Shown here piece by piece: positions 26,296-38,655 of a DNA stretch of 64,000 nt. The notes below the pieces were generated by a model. The model was not told where the DNA came from and made no database searches. It was given only the letters and a program-made list of their open reading frames with translations. Every line of letters begins with the position of its first letter. Position 1 is the first letter of the stretch. This DNA is from Linyphia triangularis (lineage: Eukaryota; Arthropoda; Arachnida; Araneae; Linyphiidae): the NCBI GenBank assembly GCA_963978545.1, contig OZ021727.1:48149385-48213384 (forward strand), given 5' to 3'. The position numbers were made by a program, and so were the translations under genes.

Positions 26296-29200
26296 TAAGA
26301 AGTATTTTAATGTGCAGTCTAGTATTATATTCGATTATACTTGTAATATTGTGAACATAAGTTATGACAATTAATTTATATTTATCTATTTTATGATTGT
26401 TGAAGTTATTAAAATTATGAAGATGTTTATTCTATAAATTAACTGTAAGTAAAAAATAAAATTTGAATATAATATAGTTCGACTTTTCTTTCAATCACAA
26501 ATTAAAAAGAAAAATAATATTTTTTCACATAAAACGTCTTCACTGAATATTAATTATCTTGACTCTTACATGGTAAAAATATTTCATAAAAGCTAAATTG
26601 GGATTTGTTAAATTTTGATATAGATGGCATCACTATTCAAATTTTCAATTAATTATTATTAAAAATCAGTTTTACGATTATTTATAAGTATATTACGATT
26701 TTGAAGTCACAAACTAACTTAGTGCGATTATACGATCCTCAAACTTTATTAACAAAGCTACGTCAATAAGAACTACCATCAAACATAACTTTTCCCATTT
26801 AATAAGAATATGGCTTCGTCGAATTCAGCACTTCGTAATACTGTACGAATCATCCGCTCAGGATTTTTTTTTCATACAATGCTTTGACGTTGCTTGTAAT
26901 GAAAACAATACCTTCCTTTTTTTTCTAATCATATTTTCAAAAAAAAAAAAAAAAATACGAATTCTCGATTAGAACTATCAACTTCCCATTCAGCATGCAG
27001 CCGCCATTTTGTGTGGGCGTTACTTCTTCGCATACTGACAGGAAAATTGACCAATGGCACATTCTCATTCCCTTTTATGATTTGAACCAATGTGAGGAAT
27101 GCTTAAATGCTGCAGGGTGCTGTATATACTTACTGGGTTGTCGAAGTCTTATTGGAGACTTTTCCATGATGAACAAAATCTACTATGTTCTGCAGCAATG
27201 GTTAATGTAAATTTTTCTAACAAAGCAATTACTTAAAAAAATTTAGAAGATGTTATTTTATAATGTGTTATTTTAAACTTTAATAGGCAACAAATGAACT
27301 TCAATTAGTTGAAAAATCACTAATATAAACAAAATTGCAATTTTTTAAAAAAAAATTCTGGACGTCTTAATCGTGAATTAGAAAATAAAGTGTTGCAAGG
27401 CGTGTTTAACAGTCTTTTTATTTTGCCGATTGTGATATAGATAAGAATAAAGTAATGGCTCTAAATTGAAAATGTATATATATATGTTTAATACTACACA
27501 AATTTGTTGAATAATTTTCGCAAGTTGCAAGTGTTTATAAAAATTTAAGTACATTAAAATGTCCATATTTTTTTAATGAGTGTATTATATCGAATTTTGA
27601 ACTAAAAAATATTAGAAAAAATTCTAAAGTTTTGAAAAAATCCAATACATTTTTAGTTTTATTGAAATATTTTTTTTTCCCAAATCCCTAAAATAAAGGA
27701 TTAGAAAAGTTAAGAATTTTTTTATAGTTTAATATTAATAGAAATTCGTATTGGTAACTAACAGAGACTGCAAATCAAAAATAATAATAACAATGAGGGG
27801 GGGGGGGGGGATTCGAATTATTAAATATATATATATATATATATTTTTAAACTAAACATCTCCCTTTAATATATTCTAAGAAATATTTCCCCCTAAAATA
27901 TGGAGAAAGATTCGTTCTTGGAAAGGATTTTAATATTTTTTCGAAGTGAGAAGAAATATCCTCCTGTATTGGCTACATTTTTTAGTAAAACTGATATGAA
28001 CCCTGCAGATATTTGAGCATCTATATGTTTTAGTAATAAGCAAGTGCCATTAGTTTCTATAATTGTTTTGTACTGCAAACTCTATAATTTACGGAGCGAA
28101 TTTTAAATTAGAAACTTTTTTTCAGCGGCAGAGTTTATTTTTTTTTTCTGTTAATTTCCATGCAAGTTAAAAGGACATTGTAATTATTGTAATGGGAAGA
28201 TTGCATTCATAATTTTTTTTTACATACCAGTTGTATAGATAAGTGCATCTATCAACTGCTCTTTTGTCTTGTACACATCCAAAACCTCACACTTTTTGTA
28301 TCAATTACAAAGTTTGTTCAATCATTATTCAACAATAAACAGATGATTTTATTTTCCTATAAACTTAATTTTTATTTAGGGGCTCAATCGAAGGCAATGC
28401 ATCTTTTGAAGTGAATTGTGTAATTCGACTCTATTGAAAGAGACGAAGCTGTGCATGGGGGAGAAGAGATTTCATCAGTTCAGTCTAGACAAATATTTAA
28501 ATTTAATTTGAAATTGTTTTAGTTAAAAAAAAAATCTCACAAAATGGTTCTGTTTGCACCCCCTTGTCAATTTGGCGCTCTAAGCGTGTGCCTGTTAGGC
28601 GTATACTTAAAACCGGCCCCCTGTTTGTTTATTTGCCAAAACATTTCAATGAACTTCTATGAAAAAAAAAAAAACTTTTGGAATCTACTTAAAATGAAGT
28701 TTCACGTTTAAGAATAAACAAAGTTTTTTAAATGACCCGGGCCTCTCAAAAATATCTATAGGTCACCGGTTATCAAGGGTACTTTGTAGATTAATTCTCA
28801 CTTTATACTAAACCTTTGTTTAAGAAACAATACCATTTTTTATAATTAACTAATTATTTTGACTAAAATTTAGTTTTTTCAATAAACATTGTTTGCCTTT
28901 GAGGTCAGAGCTTGCTAAAGACCCCATTAAGGTTTATCACTGTTCACTCGAACCAGAAAGATTATTTACTAAGCTTCAAAATATCAAAATGATAAAAAAT
29001 CGGATAGTTCTCACTCTGATAGAGCAGACATCCATCAGAAACAAATATATGGCTAGTTAAAAATTTGCCTTAGGCTACAAGCTGTTGGTGGTTCAAAGGT
29101 TTTCTTAAAAAACTCCCCCTTCCCTTCCCTTCCCTCCCACAGATTCCCATAGTCCCTGGTTCCTCCTCTTGTGGTTTGCGTCTGTTGAACGGTGTTAAAA

Positions 29201-31744
29201 AAAATGGTTTTAGAGGTCGTCTGCAAAAGAGTTTTCGGCATTTTTTGTCTTTTTGTTTTGCAATTTGGATCCTATAAACTAAAAAAATTGTTTTTAAAAT
29301 TTATTTTCAAGATTATGTTAACAAGTAATTGCGGGCCCTTTTTGGCAAGCCGGCCCCCTATAATATGCCTGTTTAGCCCCCCTTGTCGGCGGCCCTGTTC
29401 ATCACCAAATGTTAACATATGAATAACTGAAAGTAAAAATTTGTGACATTTCACCAAAAACATTTAAATTCATTTTAAGCATAACATTATTTGTTCATTA
29501 ATTGTTTTATTTCCGAGAAATGCAAAAGTTTAATATTTTTTAAAAGTACTATTTATTTTTAAAATGATTATATTTTCAATCCTACCATATTCCTCACATT
29601 CTTATGAGCAATCACAATGCATCTTTAAAATCAAATTAAAATTCTCTCATTCAATTAACCAATAAATAAAAACATTTTATTTTACGTATAATTTTGCAGT
29701 TGCAGTTGCTTATGACGTAACAAATATATGCTTTACTTGATGGACCTGGTCTGTAAATAATATTCACTAAGAAGACCCGTTCATTTCTTTTCTTGGAAAC
29801 AGATTGTTTATTTTTATTCCTCTTTCGTCTGCTAAACAAAATGGAATCCATAACTAAATTAACATATTGGAACAAATAAGTATTTCTGAAAGCAAAGAAA
29901 ATCAATAAAAATCATCAATGCTCAAAGTTTGTGTTTTTCATTTTCAAATATATGGGTTTTTCAAAACTGTATCAAATTGTGTAATGCATGTTGATCTCAA
30001 TCGTCGTAGTATATATACCTGTTGGGAAAAAATTAACTTCATCTTGATGATAAACTTATCACCTAATTTACTATTTTATTGTTGAGGAATTTCAGGAAGA
30101 ACCAATTAATAAACTAAACACAGCATAATTTTATTTTTATCTTGTGAGCTGTAATAGTTGTCAAAATTCAGCTCTAACCTATGCAAATCTCTAAAAGTAT
30201 TTTGTTATTATTTTAGATACAGTTGCATTATTGATACTTCTGTATTTTGTAAAAATTTTGATAACTTGTGGTGGAGAATATTTTAACATAAAAAAAAAAG
30301 GGGGGGGGGGGGATACTTAGTTTTAACTGCAAACAAAATTATCTAACCTTTCCTAGTATCTGTAGTTCAGCAGTACCTCAACTTATTTCTTGAATTAGAA
30401 ATTGAAAAAGCTTATTGTTATTGAAATGTTTAAACTGGAATTTTTCAATGGCTTACAGGATAGTCTTAAATTTCAGGTTTTAATATTTTGGCCATAAGCT
30501 ATGACTTTTTATATGATATCAAAACTATTAATTCTCATTACTACCACAAAACATCAAAGTTAATTGGCATAGTAAAAGTTAGACTTAAGTGAGTTTGGTC
30601 AATAAAATAAAAATGAACATATTTTTTCTTTAAAACAATATGTTCATTATTGTTTATTTATACAATAATAAAAAATACTTATTTCTATAAAAATTTTATT
30701 TTTAAAACATAATATATGCTATGACAAAAAGCAGCAACATAAGTTTATTTTTTGGTATTGTAAATTTCCACTTCAGAATATAGTACACTTTTATTTTCTA
30801 GCAATTTCTATCAAAGTTCCACTTATTTTATTGTGCATTGCAATAATTTTTGTATATTTTATAATAAAACATGAAAAAGAAGCTATCAATGCATAATTGT
30901 ATATTTGCATAACTAATTTTATTTCCTTATTACTTAGGATGGAAATCTTAGAGTTCTCATTCCTGGAATTTATTCAATGGCCTGCTGCCTAAGTGAACGA
31001 AGAATCATATTACTGTTTTCTCTCTATTGATGTAAGTTAACTTTTCCCATATTTATTTATTACTAGGTATGGCACTGTTATTTACCTTCAAATAGAAATA
31101 TTGAAAACATGATCTAGAATCATTTACTTATAATAAAGTTATTCCTTGAAACATTTTAAGTAAAAAATGTGCAGAAAAAATACCATCAAAACTACACATG
31201 CACCTGTAAAAACTCAAACTATCTAAAATATTTATTTTTTAATTATGTATAAATAAATCGCATTTTAAACTCAGATGGGTAAATGGTTTTGAAGGGCAAT
31301 TTGACTTGCATTGCAAAATTTTAAGCATGCATTACACTAGGTCAAGTTAGTTGAGCATTGAGCCTGTAGTGGATTGTTAGTTTTGTGTTTATATACTGGT
31401 ATGCATAAAAGTTGTACTGCCTAGTATGGCTATTCATTTTACAACGACATTTCTGCAGATCTGTATGATTGCTTGTACTAGGTTTGAATATTGAACAACC
31501 AAGTATTACACTCTCAATAACTCAGTTGTAAAATAAATCTCTTGTGTTTTAAAGATGTTGGTTCCCAATCTGGGGTCTGGGAGTTAGCAAAAAAATTAAA
31601 ATTATATTTCATTCAGGATTAAAATGGATTAATTGATGGAACAGCTCTGGGTTCCTAAATTTGAATTACAATTCGTATTGCTGGTTGATATAATTTCTAG
31701 GAACTTTCCAATATCTGGGTACCAGATAAAAAAACACTAAAATG
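26296..31744. other. Non-coding DNA, no gene supported
   Basis: Mainly AT-rich with an AT run (27,824-27,844), G runs (27,796-27,810; 30,300-30,312) and an A run (26,938-26,955). About 28,556-28,620 and 29,325-29,400 contain GC-rich phrases (GGCGCTCTAAGCG, CTTGTCGGCGGCCCTG) that look like ends of old hAT-like repeats. A 95-bp segment at 30,940-31,033 has a plausible acceptor and donor (GATGTAAGTT), but its frame is closed; it is not called. Confidence 0.45.
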
Positions 31745-31920
31745 CAAACCTAACTCATCCAAACTAACAATCTTCAAATTATTTATAATTCCTATAACAA
31801 ACGGTAAACATTTAGGCTTGGCGATACTTTTACGTTTAATTTAAATACATAAATATTTATGCTTGGCAACATTTGTGCCAACTGGTACCCTGCTAACAGG
31901 AAAGTACCATTTTCTAGTAC
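31745..31920. repeat. Local duplication, copy 1
   Basis: AACTCATCCAAACTAAC, then TTCCTATAACAAACGGTAAAC and GGCTTGGCGA, then GTGCCAACTGGTACC and AGTACCATT appear in the same order at 32,415-32,615. The two copies are diverged and differ by internal insertions. Class unknown. Confidence 0.65.
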
Positions 31921-32414
31921 TCTATATTTTCATCAAAACATTTGGAATATACTGAGATCATTAAACAATACCTCACCAATTAGTAAAATGTGCTTGTTGT
32001 TGTTATGCATGATGCTGTCACAAACTACTACTTTCCTAAATGTGTAACCTCACCAACAGAGCATAATCACACATATGCCTTTTATAAATAATTTGATTTT
32101 TCTGAATTTTGAAAACCAATTAGAATTTTTCCAGCCACAAACATATGAATAATCCTCATTATTTGCTTTTCTATAACTCTTTGTGACCAGTATGGTTTAA
32201 TGATAATGTCATTATAATTTTAAGTTTATGGCAAGATAAAAAATTTATATTATGTATTTTATGTTGTTCACAAGTATTTAGATTTTATGAATGTTTTTTT
32301 TTTTTTTTTTTTTTGTTTTTTTTTATGAATTCTTTTTTTAAAACTTTTGATATTAAGTTAAATGGATGCTATTTTGTTAGACAGATATCAGATAAAAGTT
32401 GCCAAATTGCAGCT

Positions 32415-32615
32415 ATAACTCATTCAAACTAATAACTTTCAAATCATTTAAATTTCCTATAACAAACCATTATAGGATTGCTATAGTAACCCTATAACAA
32501 ACCGTAAACATTTAGACTTGGCATTACATTTACTTGTCATTTAAGCATGTCAACATTTAGGCTTGGCGACAACTGTGCCAACTGGTATCTTCCTAACTGA
32601 AGAGTACCATTAAAT
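32415..32615. repeat. Local duplication, copy 2
   Basis: Second copy of the 31,745 segment, longer because the CCTATAACAAACCGTAAAC part is itself partly doubled (32,454-32,510). Confidence 0.65.
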
Positions 32616-35600
32616 GCTCTAAAAACAACAAAATTAATATACTTTTTAAAAAGTGGTTATTAATTTTAGTTCAAAACACTTACCTGCAACTGTTTATCAA
32701 AAATTCTATAGTTAGGAAACTGTATCTAATTTGTCTGAGAAGGACATTATTCTAATATTAAGTCAATGCCAAAAGAAATAAAACAATTTCACAAAAGCTT
32801 TGAATCCATTTCTTATGAGACGCTTACAGTTATTCTTTTATTATGCCAATGTACATGCAGAACAAATTTGGTAAGGATATGCTGATTGATAAAGAAACCT
32901 TTATGGAACAAGTTCACTTACAAACAAGATTGATTTTTGTAGGTAGATTAGATATGTTTACATTACGAATTCCAATAATCTTTCATTTACTGGAATTCAC
33001 AATTTGGAATACTTCTTCTTTGTTTTGGGTTAGTCAGATATGTGGCACCTCTGCTTTAGGGTAGCATTTTGTACCATAATGGAATACTTCATATACTGAA
33101 AAAATTTCTTTCCTGTGATTGATTTTATAAACATTTTCATGAAATTTTTTATTCATGTTATGTTGTTTAAGAATATTTTTTTCTTGTCAATTACACTTGG
33201 TGTAGTATATAGAAGGGAATTGCAGAAAATAGGTTTGCAGAAAATATTAGGTAATTTTGTGATAAAATTTTTAAAGATTGTATTGCATTTAAGAGTTTTC
33301 TCTTGAGTTTGATTTCTAATATATATGTTTAGTTTTAGATTGTCAATTGAATCATGTTATCCACTTTTGCATTTTAAATTTTTCAATTAAATGTGTGTAT
33401 CATTTTCTTTTTTGTGGAATATTGTCTGTTATGTATTTTCTTTTGCTAAACTTTTTAACTTTTATTTACACAGTGATAAATATCTAAATATTAAAATTAT
33501 GTTAAGTATGTATATTCGTATGAATTGCGTTTTATTATATATATTTAACCTTGTTTTCCTGTAAACCTCTTATCAGATGCTACATTTATCCACTTATAAA
33601 ATTATCAATACTTTTTTTTTGTCTTGTACATAACTCATAGATTTTTCCTTTTGTGTGTGTCTTTTCTAATAAGTTTTGAACTATTTGTACAATATTTACT
33701 TTTTCAGCTGTTTACTGTATGGTTTGTTGAAATATGAATTTTTATCTAAAAACATGATATTTGAAAACATTAGCAACCCTCCAATTATTCTGTTGCTATA
33801 ATTTTAAAAACTAACAATATTAAGTAATATATGATTACCCAATCTTTTTACCATGGTAGCTGTTTGCAAAAATAATTTGCCATCAATTTAATGTAATCTT
33901 TTCTTACTATCACAATTTAGACAATTGCAAGTCATTTTTTTTAAGTATTCTGAGAACAAGTTTTATAAACATTATACCAACCCAATTTATAACTGAAAGC
34001 CATCATATTCAGTTGCCTGGAGTTTGTATCCTAAGTTCTCCGTTTAAAAATCAGTATACAATGAGGAACTTGCACAAGTGAGGAACATGAATATTTTTTT
34101 TATTTTCTAGTGTTATCCAATGAATATATTTGAGCAGTGCAATTATTTTTTATCTTTATGCTTTCAATTAATAAAAAATCAAATTTGAAATCAAAGCAAA
34201 AGTCCTGCTACCAAAAACGCGTAAAAAACCATGACGTTGTTACGCATAAATTCTGTCAAAAATCTGGAGAAGAACCTGGTCTAAAGCAGGTTTTAGACTG
34301 GTTTGTCATCTGCGCGTTGACGTGACACGTAAAAGTAGCTTTTTCTCGCCAAATCGCAAAGGGAAAAACTAAATATTTTTTTAACTATCTCTCCGAGCTC
34401 AAATTTTTGAAAGAATGGTATTGTTTTTCATGATTTTTTATTTGCTTTTATTTAAAAATAAAACCAAAAAACATGAAAGTTCCTCATTCTCATTTTTTAT
34501 TCTATGAAAAAGAGTCAGATGAATAGATTACAAATAAGAGTCTCCATTAGAAAGTAATGTTGTATCCATAAATTTGAGAGCCTCTTTATAGTATGTTGTG
34601 TACTTCACTTTTGTGTCAAAAGGAATTTTCTACTCAGCATAATTTTTTACTCTTAGATAAAAAGAAATCTCCTTGATTTCCATTAGTTTTGAGCCTTTGT
34701 TTGAAGCAAAGAATTGCACAGCTTTTAAACGATTATGAGCCTCAATATCCTATTTATTATTCTCAGTTAAAACTACAACCATTTCACATATTCTTCAGTT
34801 AAGTACTTGAATTCTCAAAAGATAAAACTCATTTTAATAGTAAATAGTTATAATTTTAAATTTATCTTAGTTAGCTAAGTTTTTGTAGAGATGAAGGATT
34901 GAGAGGGATAATTTTTTTATCTTTGGCTTATTGGTCAAGAATGGAAACTATTGATCCAAGCAAATCATGCAATAAATTGTAGGTTACAGGACTGTTTATC
35001 TATACAAATGAAAAATATGTAAAAAAAATTGTTTATCAAAGTCACCATGCTTACATTTTCAAATTATCTAACCATGTTTTGTAAATACACATGTAAGTGC
35101 TGAATAGTGTTTAGAGGAATATAGTACCATTCTTCATTTCTTTTTCGACATTACAATTCGCTTCAAAACCCGTCGGTTTCTTTTACTCAGCTTCTTCTTC
35201 CGTCCTTTATTTTGTTTTGACGAACTTGTCTTGCCACACTTTGTGTATGCTGTCATGACTTTAGACACTGTACCTCTAGAAATGCCTAAAAGCTGAGATA
35301 TTTCAGCCACACTTGCTACAGCTAGTCGGGTACCTACAATTTGAAGTCTGTGATGTCTGACATTTTACGCTTTTGAAAAAAATGCAAGTCCAACTTCACT
35401 AAAGCTACTTCATACATACCATGGTTTATAATTTTAATATTAAAAAAAAACAAGTAACTTGGGATATATTTTATTTCTTACAAAGAGCTTTCTTAAATGT
35501 CACTTTAATTCACTGGTGTTTCCATTATTTTGATAATCACCTTTACATGCAAACTTGCATGCATTGTTAATTCTAATGAAAATTTGCTGTTTCATATACT

Positions 35601-37503
35601 GAACTATAGATTGGAAAAATTAATTTATTTTCAAAATTTTATATTTAAAAATTGTTTTTACCCTAATAATTATAGATGACGCAGAAATTACATGCTAATT
35701 ATTTTAATGTTAATGTTGCACTGTGCCATCACATTGAATTTTTTTAAATTTTCTAATGAGTGGTAATCTAAGTATACGTTATTTACCCTAATATATTGTA
35801 TATATAGTATTTGTGTGTGTATGAATATAAATGTTATTTTGCCATATATGTTTCTGGTTTTTATTGCAAAATAAAATAAGTTATATTATAATAAACCTAA
35901 ACAAGATATAAACTCTGCTTAAAATTTGTTTTTGAAGAAGTCATTGTATAATCACATCTTTATAATTGGAATTTAAAACCTCTATATTTACAGTTGCGAT
36001 TAAATATTAAAAATAAATGAAGAGTAAAAGAAATTTATGAACATTTAAAATAATATAGATTTTTATAGCTTGGTTGAGGCACTGAGATACATAAAGACTT
36101 TTTCTAAAACACAACTATATGGATCAAATATGCAACGATTACACACCTCTGTTCGGTAGTGAAAATTTTTACATTTTACTTTTAAGAAGCTATTTTGTGA
36201 CTGTATTGAATCTTTTCATCAGCAACTACATTTAAGAAGTATTACTATTTCTTTCTATTCATCACCTAAAATGTGTGATTTCTTGCATTTTTCCTATTCT
36301 GTTCAGTTACGTCATTGCAGTTTTAGAAGAAGTTATAAATTTATATCCAATGAAGTTTGATATGTATTAATGTCTCCCTTTGTTTTAAGTTTTGATTGCA
36401 ACTTTATTTTGTTCTCATTCTTTTTATTGAAGTTAAAGTTTTAATTAATACCTGTTATTTGAATTCCAAATTATTTATTATTACTAAACTATTTACTACT
36501 AAATTATTTTTTTGTAGAACTGATGAATGAAATTGATATAGAAATTCATTGCTTTTGAGAATACAGTTTAAAACAATTTACATGTAGCAACTAACTGAAG
36601 ATCCATAACACTCATGTTTCTGAAAACGATCTTTCAACAACTGTTAATTTTATATCTTCAAATTATGTTCCTTTTATTTTATTTGTAATTGTCAAAACTC
36701 ATATATATTTTAAAGTTTTGTGCTGTAAGTTTAAACTCTTAAATTTTCATTGTCATGATATTGTAAATTAATCTAACATGAAGCATTACCTTCATTATTG
36801 TCAGAAAAGATCACACATGCTGTTTCCACAATTAACTGTTCAAAAACTACTAACAATGTTCGACAAAACTATACAATAACAAAAATTGTGGAGTTTTTTA
36901 ATACTAAATTGTCTTTTTGACATTTCTTTTTTGTTATTATTCTTTTATTTTTTAAGACAAATTCATAATTTTAATAGTAATTATGTATTTCAAATCTTCC
37001 CTATATCAATATCATCATATAAGGATCAAATTATTGCTACATGTTGCATATATTGTTAGATTTGAAGATTTAAATTTTGTTTTTTTGCAATATTTACAAT
37101 GATGTTTTCTATTACTGTAACATAATGTATCAACATATGTCAAACATTAAAAAAAAAAAAAAAATTCTTCTATTGTTTTAGATGTTATGCATGATGTTTA
37201 TTATTATTATTAGAGTGACCTAACAGAACACTTTTATTTCACCCTTTTTTAAATTTCAAACTTCATTATTTATGTACTGTTTCAATATATGTTGTCTTTT
37301 TAAGACAATAAAAAGGTTCATACTTTTACTTTTTTTTAACCTGTCACATGTATTAAAAAACTTATCTGAAATTAAATCTTCATCTTCTATGCATTTCATA
37401 AATTTCTATTTATCTATAATATATTCATGTATATGTTTTTCAAGAAATCTTTTTTTGTTGTACTTCCACAAGCCACTATGGCAGTGTTTTATTTCATTTT
37501 CAG
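32616..37503. other. Non-coding DNA, may contain upstream exons of the microexon gene
   Basis: Apart from the Tc1 fragment at 35,134 no coding segment is supported. The microexon gene beginning at 37,618 needs a 5' end, and this stretch or sequence further left should contain it, but I could not identify a first exon with confidence. Short open frames (32,843-33,064; 34,137-34,325) match no family. Confidence 0.4.
35134..35363 (-). pseudogene. Tc1-family transposase fragment (DNA-binding domain)
   Basis: The minus strand encodes MSDITDFKL, then after a stop and a frame change GTRLAVASVAEISQLLGISR continuing as GTVSKVMTAYTKCGKTSS and a basic GRKKKLSKRNRRVLKRIV. This is the N-terminal paired-type helix-turn-helix region of Tc1 transposases. 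A TGA follows soon after (35,134-35,136) and no catalytic domain is present. It is a truncated, frameshifted relic of a different Tc1/mariner lineage from the Tc3-like copy at 19,621. Confidence 0.8.
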
Positions 37504-37540
37504 AAACACCTGCTATATATATTTACTCTAAGAAATATGG
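37504..37540 (+). pseudogene. Probable decayed microexon upstream of the array
   Basis: After a good acceptor (TTTTCAG) the sequence AAACACCTGCTATATATATT resembles microexon 9 (AATCCTGCTATAGAAAATTC), and the following ATGGCAA resembles its TTGGTAA boundary, with the GT donor changed. It lies 114 bp before microexon 1, the normal spacing of the array. The likeness is moderate and could be chance in AT-rich DNA. Confidence 0.4.
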
Positions 37541-37617
37541 CAATAATTCTTTAATTCTTTTGTTGTTGTTTTTACTTTACACTTCTTCTATACATTTATA
37601 CTTTATTTGATTTTCAG

Positions 37618-38655
37618 AATACTGCTTCAATAATGGATAGATTGGTAAGCAATATATAAATTATTATTTATATGCATATTAGAAAGTCCCTTTAAATACT
37701 CATGTATTTTGTTTATTTTATAGAATCCTTCTTCCTTAATGGACAGATTGGTAAGTAATAGGGAAATATTTTCTTTTTAATGTTTGTTTTACTGTTTCAC
37801 TATACACTAACTCATGTATTTTATTTCTTTACAGAATCCTGCTCATTTAATAAACAGATTGGTAAGTAATATTACATTAATTTTTTTGCTTTTCAATTTT
37901 ATTATGTTCACTTTTAATACAATTATGCTATCATTGTATTTCTTTTACAGAATGCTACTGCTTTATTTAACAGATTGGTAAGAATCCTGAAATTGTATAT
38001 AATTTTATTTTCATTGTGATTTTTTACCAAATAATTACACTAGTGCTTTATTCCTTTTGCAGAATCCTGCCCGCTTAATAAATAGAATGGTAAGGAATTT
38101 AAAAATACTCGTTTCTGATTTTGATTAAACTCTTTATCTACATACTTACATTAAAATTTTATTTCTTGCAGAATTTAGCTGCTATAATGGATAGATTGGT
38201 AAGAAATGAGCAACCGAACTTTTAACTATTTATTTGTATTTTGCCTCTAACATTAACATAATTTCTTATGATTTTTAAATTGTTGTTATAATGAATATCT
38301 CTTTTGAGGAATATAGTGAAAATATATTTATATCCTGTTACTACGCTAATGGTAGTTTTTACTTACAATAGTGTATTATTTTCTTTACAGAATCCTGCTT
38401 CTTTAATTGCTAGATTAGTAAGTAATAAAGAAATTAATTTTTTACATTTTTATTGTATTATACTATATCTATATACTTTTATACAGTCTTTTTTTTCTTT
38501 TACAGAGCCCGGTTGCTATAATGAATAGATTGGTAAGAAATATTTTGAAATAAAATTACATTCTCTTTGGATACATAAAGTCTTTATAAATAGTTGCACT
38601 AATTTTTTATTTCATTTTACAGAATCCTGCTATAGAAAATTCTTATCAAGTATTG
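37618..38655 (+). repeat. Tandem array of nine 27/33-nt microexons
   Basis: Exons at 37,618-37,644, 37,724-37,750, 37,835-37,861, 37,951-37,977, 38,063-38,089, 38,172-38,198, 38,391-38,417, 38,506-38,532 (27 nt each) and 38,623-38,655 (33 nt). Each is preceded by AG (a pyrimidine-rich tract and CAG in most) and followed by GTAAG. Each is phase 0 and a whole number of codons, so any subset can be joined without a frame change. Products fit N-P-A-x-L-[MI]-[DN]-R-L (for example NPSSLMDRL, NPARLINRM, SPVAIMNRL); the ninth is NPAIENSYQVL. Start-to-start spacing is 106-117 bp, except 219 bp between the sixth and seventh, where a decayed copy sits. Confidence 0.85.

Noticed and set aside
30939..31033. 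Possible exon with acceptor TTACTTAG and donor GTAAGTT
   Set aside because: The best frame meets a TGA just before the donor and no partner exon is identifiable.
37272..37610. 112-codon frame just before the microexons, as their first exon
   Set aside because: It has no donor that would join microexon 1 in frame, and its composition is that of T-rich intron sequence.
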